Part shown: positions 8,526 to 11,483 of the stretch, in pieces
How the letters are laid out: the number at the start of each line of letters is the position of its first letter
Numbering within the stretch: the first letter of the stretch is position 1
NCBI GenBank assembly: GCA_027858215.1
Contig: JAQIDD010000215.1
Location: forward strand, 1 to 11,483
DNA from: Candidatus Delongbacteria bacterium
Lineage (GTDB): Bacteria; Bacteroidota; Bacteroidia; Bacteroidales; ML635J-15
DNA: 11,483 bases
Direction of reading: 5' to 3'
The notes under the pieces: generated by a model
The model's input: the letters and a program-made list of their open reading frames with translations, nothing else
What the model was told of the DNA's origin: nothing
The model's database searches: none
Position numbers and translations under genes: made by a program

Positions 8526-11333
8526 ATGAAAAAACTCCTTTCTTTGACAATTATCCTGGCCATCGGCTCTTTAGCTTTTGCCCAGGACAAAATCAATTTG
8601 TCTGATGACATTCCGTTTGATGAATCTTATACCGTTGGCGAACTTGACAATGGTTTAAAATATTACATCAAACACAATGAAAAACCCGAAAACCGCGCTG
8701 AATTCTGGATGGTAACGCATGCAGGAGCTATGCAGGAAGAGCCAGATCAAAATGGCTTAGCCCATTTTTGTGAACACATGGCTTTCAACGGTACCAAAAA
8801 CTTTCCCGACAAGGCTGTGCTGGAATACTTGCAGAGCATCGGAATGGAATTCGGTCCCAACATCAACGCCTGGACAAGTCACAATGAAACCGTTTACACC
8901 CTCACCAAAGTTCCGGTAGAAGATAAAGCCTACATTGATACCTCCATGCTCATTTTGCGCGATTGGGCTACAGATGTGTCTTATCTTGATGAAGAGGTGG
9001 AAAAAGAACGGGGGGTGATACACGAAGAGTGGCGTGCGCGTAATTCTTCGTATTCACGCATAAATGACAGCATTAATATGAAACTTTACAAGGATTCAAA
9101 ATACGCGAAACACAATGTTATTGGCGATATTGACATTGTGGACAGTGTGAAACCCAAGCGTTTGAGAGATTTTTTCAATACCTGGTACCGTCCCGATTTG
9201 CAGGCCATCGTGGCTATTGGTGATATTGATGTAGATGAAACCGAGAAGAAGATCAGGGAGATGTTTGGTAGCATGGAAATGCCGCAAAATCCCAAACCAC
9301 GTGTTGAGCAGGAAGTCCCCGATCACGATGAAACCCTGTACGCCATTCACACTGATAAGGAAGCCAGTAATGTGCGCATGCAGGTGTATTTTAAAAACGA
9401 ACCGCTTGATCCTTCATTGACATTTGACAAATACCGTGAAGAAGTTGTTCGCAGGCTGGCATTTCGCATGTTGAGACAACGGATAGATGAAAGAAATCAG
9501 AATGAAGGGCAGCCAATGTCTTACGGTGGCTGGGGATATTACAATATAGTCCCTGAAAAATCAGCGCTGTATTGTTATGCCTATCCGCTTGAAGATGAAA
9601 TACTGCATTCGGCACAAATCCTGCTTGAAGAAATGCACCGGGCATTGCAACATGGTTTCACCCAAGAAGAACTTGATGAAGTCAAAGAAGTGAGAATGCG
9701 CTGGGCAGAACGCAGTGTCCGTGAAAAAGATACACGGGAAAGCCGTTCGCATTGTTATAGTGTTGTCAATGCGTTTAAGGAAGATGATGTGATCATGTCG
9801 CCTGAAACGGTTTTGGCTTTCTATAAGCAATACCTGGATGATATCAGCCTTGAGGAGGTAGATCAATCCATTCAGGGGCTTATGGTGGATAACAATCGCG
9901 TGGTTACTTTATCGGGCCCTGATAATGTTGAGCTTCCCGTCAAAGAAGCGCTGGCTGATGTCATTAAAAAAGCTGAAAAGAAAGCATATGAACCTTATGA
10001 TCCGGTCAAAAGCATTGATGATTTGATGTCAGAAACTCCTGAACCGGGCAAAATCATCAAAACTGAGAAAATTGATGAGCCTGAATGTGAAAAGTGGACG
10101 CTTTCCAATGGCATGGAAATGTACGTTAAGTTTGCAGACTTTAAGAAAGATGAGTATGCTTTTTATTTCTTTTCCAAAGGCGGTAAGTCCCTCTATGATG
10201 TGTCTCAACGGGCTGAGATTGCTGTTGCCGGGGGTGCTGTTCCAGAAAGTGGGCTGGCTGATTATGAACAAATCCAGTTAGACCGGTACATGAATGGAAA
10301 AAAACTGTACAATTTCGGTGGTATCAATTTATACAATGAAAACATATTGGGCTTGTCCATGGTGAAATACCTTGAGGATAACTTTAAAATGTACCACCTG
10401 ATGTTTACCCAACCACGGCTGGACAAAAAAGGATATGAAAAATACATGTCAGGCCGGGAGACATTCTACAAAAACCGGTTGAACGATCCCAATACGGTAA
10501 TGCGCGACAGCATTACGGCCATCCGCTATGATTACCATCCCTGGGCGATGCCCCTCGAATGGGAAGATTATCAGAAAGTTGAATATTCAAAAGACTTGCT
10601 GGCTTTGTATAAAGAAAGGTATTCAGATGCTGATGATTTCACCCTGTTTCTTGTTGGTAATTTTGAGAGGGAAGAACTGAAAAAAATGGTGAAAACCTAT
10701 TTGGCGTCTCTCCCATCAGAAAAGGAAACCGAATCATTCAAAGACATCAAACGTTATTATGTTAAAAACGCTGTAATCAAAACCATTGATATACCCATGG
10801 TTACGCCAAAAGCCAAAGTGCAGATTGAATACCATAACAACATGGATTACACGTACGAAAATGTTACCATGATGCGCGCTGTCAGCAACATTCTTGATCG
10901 CCGTTTTACCGAGACCGTGCGGGAAGACGAAGGCGGAACCTATGGCGTTGGTACCCATGGCTATATTTCTTTTGAACCCATTGAAGAGTATATGTACTAC
11001 ATCACCTTTACCTGTGATCCTGAACGGGTTGAAGAACTGAAAGGCGTTGTGTATGATGAAATTGAAAAACTGACAGCGGGTGATGTTGAGGATCATTACA
11101 TTGAGGAATTTAAAAAGGCTTACGCTAAAAAACGCAGCGAAGACCTGAAAGATAACTTCAGTTGGGTAAACATGTTGTCTATGTTTGATGAGAATGGTGT
11201 GTATCCTTATGCTCCGGCCATGGATAAGTTAGTTGAAAAGGCCACCAAAGATCAGATTGTGACTTTTGCAAAAGATGTTTTCACCAATGATGTAAAGATT
11301 GAAGTTGTGTTTTTACCTGAGGAAAGTAAGTGA
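8526..11333 (+). CDS. Secreted M16-family zinc metalloprotease, PqqL-like
   Basis: A two-half M16 peptidase that probably degrades peptides in the periplasm. The 935-residue protein starts MKKLLSLTII with a signal peptide and a likely cleavage after Ala19 (LAFA|QD). The catalytic half holds the inverted zinc motif HFCEH, with His80 and His84 as ligands and Glu83 as the base. FGPNINAWTSHNETVYTL and EKERGVIHEEWR follow. The third zinc ligand should be Glu168 by alignment of the ERxxxxxE motif, or Glu161 by the classical spacing of 77 residues from His84. The second half (about 525-930) lacks HxxEH, as expected for the inactive repeat. It carries REDEGGTYGVG (799-809), the substrate-binding R/Y segment. 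Motif wording matches PqqL-type proteases more than short M16B forms. No lipobox, membrane helix or C-terminal sorting domain is seen. The start at 8526 is fixed by the signal peptide. A terminator follows 100 bases after the stop. Confidence 0.93.
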   Translation: MKKLLSLTIILAIGSLAFAQDKINLSDDIPFDESYTVGELDNGLKYYIKHNEKPENRAEFWMVTHAGAMQEEPDQNGLAHFCEHMAFNGTKNFPDKAVLEYLQSIGMEFGPNINAWTSHNETVYTLTKVPVEDKAYIDTSMLILRDWATDVSYLDEEVEKERGVIHEEWRARNSSYSRINDSINMKLYKDSKYAKHNVIGDIDIVDSVKPKRLRDFFNTWYRPDLQAIVAIGDIDVDETEKKIREMFGSMEMPQNPKPRVEQEVPDHDETLYAIHTDKEASNVRMQVYFKNEPLDPSLTFDKYREEVVRRLAFRMLRQRIDERNQNEGQPMSYGGWGYYNIVPEKSALYCYAYPLEDEILHSAQILLEEMHRALQHGFTQEELDEVKEVRMRWAERSVREKDTRESRSHCYSVVNAFKEDDVIMSPETVLAFYKQYLDDISLEEVDQSIQGLMVDNNRVVTLSGPDNVELPVKEALADVIKKAEKKAYEPYDPVKSIDDLMSETPEPGKIIKTEKIDEPECEKWTLSNGMEMYVKFADFKKDEYAFYFFSKGGKSLYDVSQRAEIAVAGGAVPESGLADYEQIQLDRYMNGKKLYNFGGINLYNENILGLSMVKYLEDNFKMYHLMFTQPRLDKKGYEKYMSGRETFYKNRLNDPNTVMRDSITAIRYDYHPWAMPLEWEDYQKVEYSKDLLALYKERYSDADDFTLFLVGNFEREELKKMVKTYLASLPSEKETESFKDIKRYYVKNAVIKTIDIPMVTPKAKVQIEYHNNMDYTYENVTMMRAVSNILDRRFTETVREDEGGTYGVGTHGYISFEPIEEYMYYITFTCDPERVEELKGVVYDEIEKLTAGDVEDHYIEEFKKAYAKKRSEDLKDNFSWVNMLSMFDENGVYPYAPAMDKLVEKATKDQIVTFAKDVFTNDVKIEVVFLPEESK

Positions 11334-11432
11334 CAATTTTTGGTATTCGGATCAATATGGTGCAGTCAGATGTCCGGTGTTTCGAGTTTTTCGCGATGCC
11401 GGGCATTTTGTTTTATAAATCATGCAGCAAAA

Positions 11433-11458
11433 AAAAACCTGACTGTTGTCAGGTTTTT
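11433..11458. terminator. Bidirectional intrinsic terminator between the protease and a tRNA gene
   Basis: AAAAACCTGAC (11433-11443) and GTCAGGTTTTT (11448-11458) pair perfectly over 11 bases around the tetraloop TGTT. A run of nine A (11429-11437) on one side and five T on the other make it work in both directions. It ends the plus-strand protease transcript and also lies 8 bases past the 3' end of the minus-strand tRNA. Confidence 0.9.
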
Positions 11459-11466
11459 ATACGTTG

Positions 11467-11483
11467 CGGAGAGGGGGGGATTC
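11467..11483 (-). tRNA. 3' end of a tRNA, probably tRNA-Ser, cut by the right edge
   Basis: On the minus strand the last 17 bases read GAAT (end of the T loop), CCCCC (3' strand of the T stem), CCTCTCC (3' strand of the acceptor stem) and G (discriminator base 73), then CAA. The lengths 4+5+7+1 fit the tRNA 3' end exactly. The implied 5' acceptor strand GGAGAGG together with G73 is typical of tRNA-Ser; tRNA-Leu has A73. CCA is not encoded. The terminator 8 bases downstream fits. The anticodon and the rest lie beyond the window, so the identity is inferred. Confidence 0.7.

Noticed and set aside
11396..11416. ATGCC-G-GGCAT followed by TTTTGTTTT as a first terminator of the protease gene
   Set aside because: The stem is only 5 bases with a one-base centre, so the hairpin would be weak; the 11-bp hairpin at 11433-11458 is far stronger.

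Overview
The window looks like chromosome of a member of the Bacteroidota, probably near the Bacteroidales/Marinilabiliales. The inference rests on short lipoprotein-type Wza-like and Wzc-like export genes in series, a PqqL-like M16 zinc protease with a signal peptide, the absence of Shine-Dalgarno sequences at the gene starts, and sequences resembling the TAnnTTTG -7 element of this phylum. No 16S or other decisive marker is present, so the order is a guess.

Left block, minus strand, 1-4725: a polysaccharide operon read right to left. asnB (class II glutamine amidotransferase/asparagine synthase) comes first. A GT4 glycosyltransferase follows, with its start codon overlapping the asnB stop (TAATG). 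Next are an outer-membrane polysaccharide export lipoprotein (Wza-like) and, 3 bases later, the 5' part of a Wzz/Wzc-like chain-length and export protein that runs off the left edge. Together they suggest sugar modification, chain assembly and export of a surface or extracellular polysaccharide. A candidate promoter lies just upstream of asnB.

Middle, 4726-7412: a 390-bp non-coding stretch ends in a strong bidirectional terminator (5055-5080) that serves groL, a full-length GroEL chaperonin on the minus strand. No groES is next to it. Upstream of groL is a 647-bp gene-free region. It holds an AT-rich part with three tandem TGNCANTT octamers (possible heat-shock control), a long imperfect inverted repeat, and a GC-rich island (56% G+C over 7081-7320) without a believable gene.

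Right block, plus strand, 7413-11333: dusB (tRNA-dihydrouridine synthase) is followed by a 935-residue secreted M16 zinc protease. A perfect 11-bp hairpin terminator with A/T tracts on both sides (11433-11458) follows. The last 17 bases are the 3' end of a minus-strand tRNA, most likely tRNA-Ser, cut by the window edge.

Two starts need care: the GT4 and dusB reading frames can be extended upstream to TTG codons, but ATG codons at 2833 and 7413 fit better. I found no mobile element, CRISPR array or convincing new multi-gene system. The points most worth checking are the orphan groL with its octamer array, the GC-rich intergenic island, and the amidotransferase inside the polysaccharide operon.
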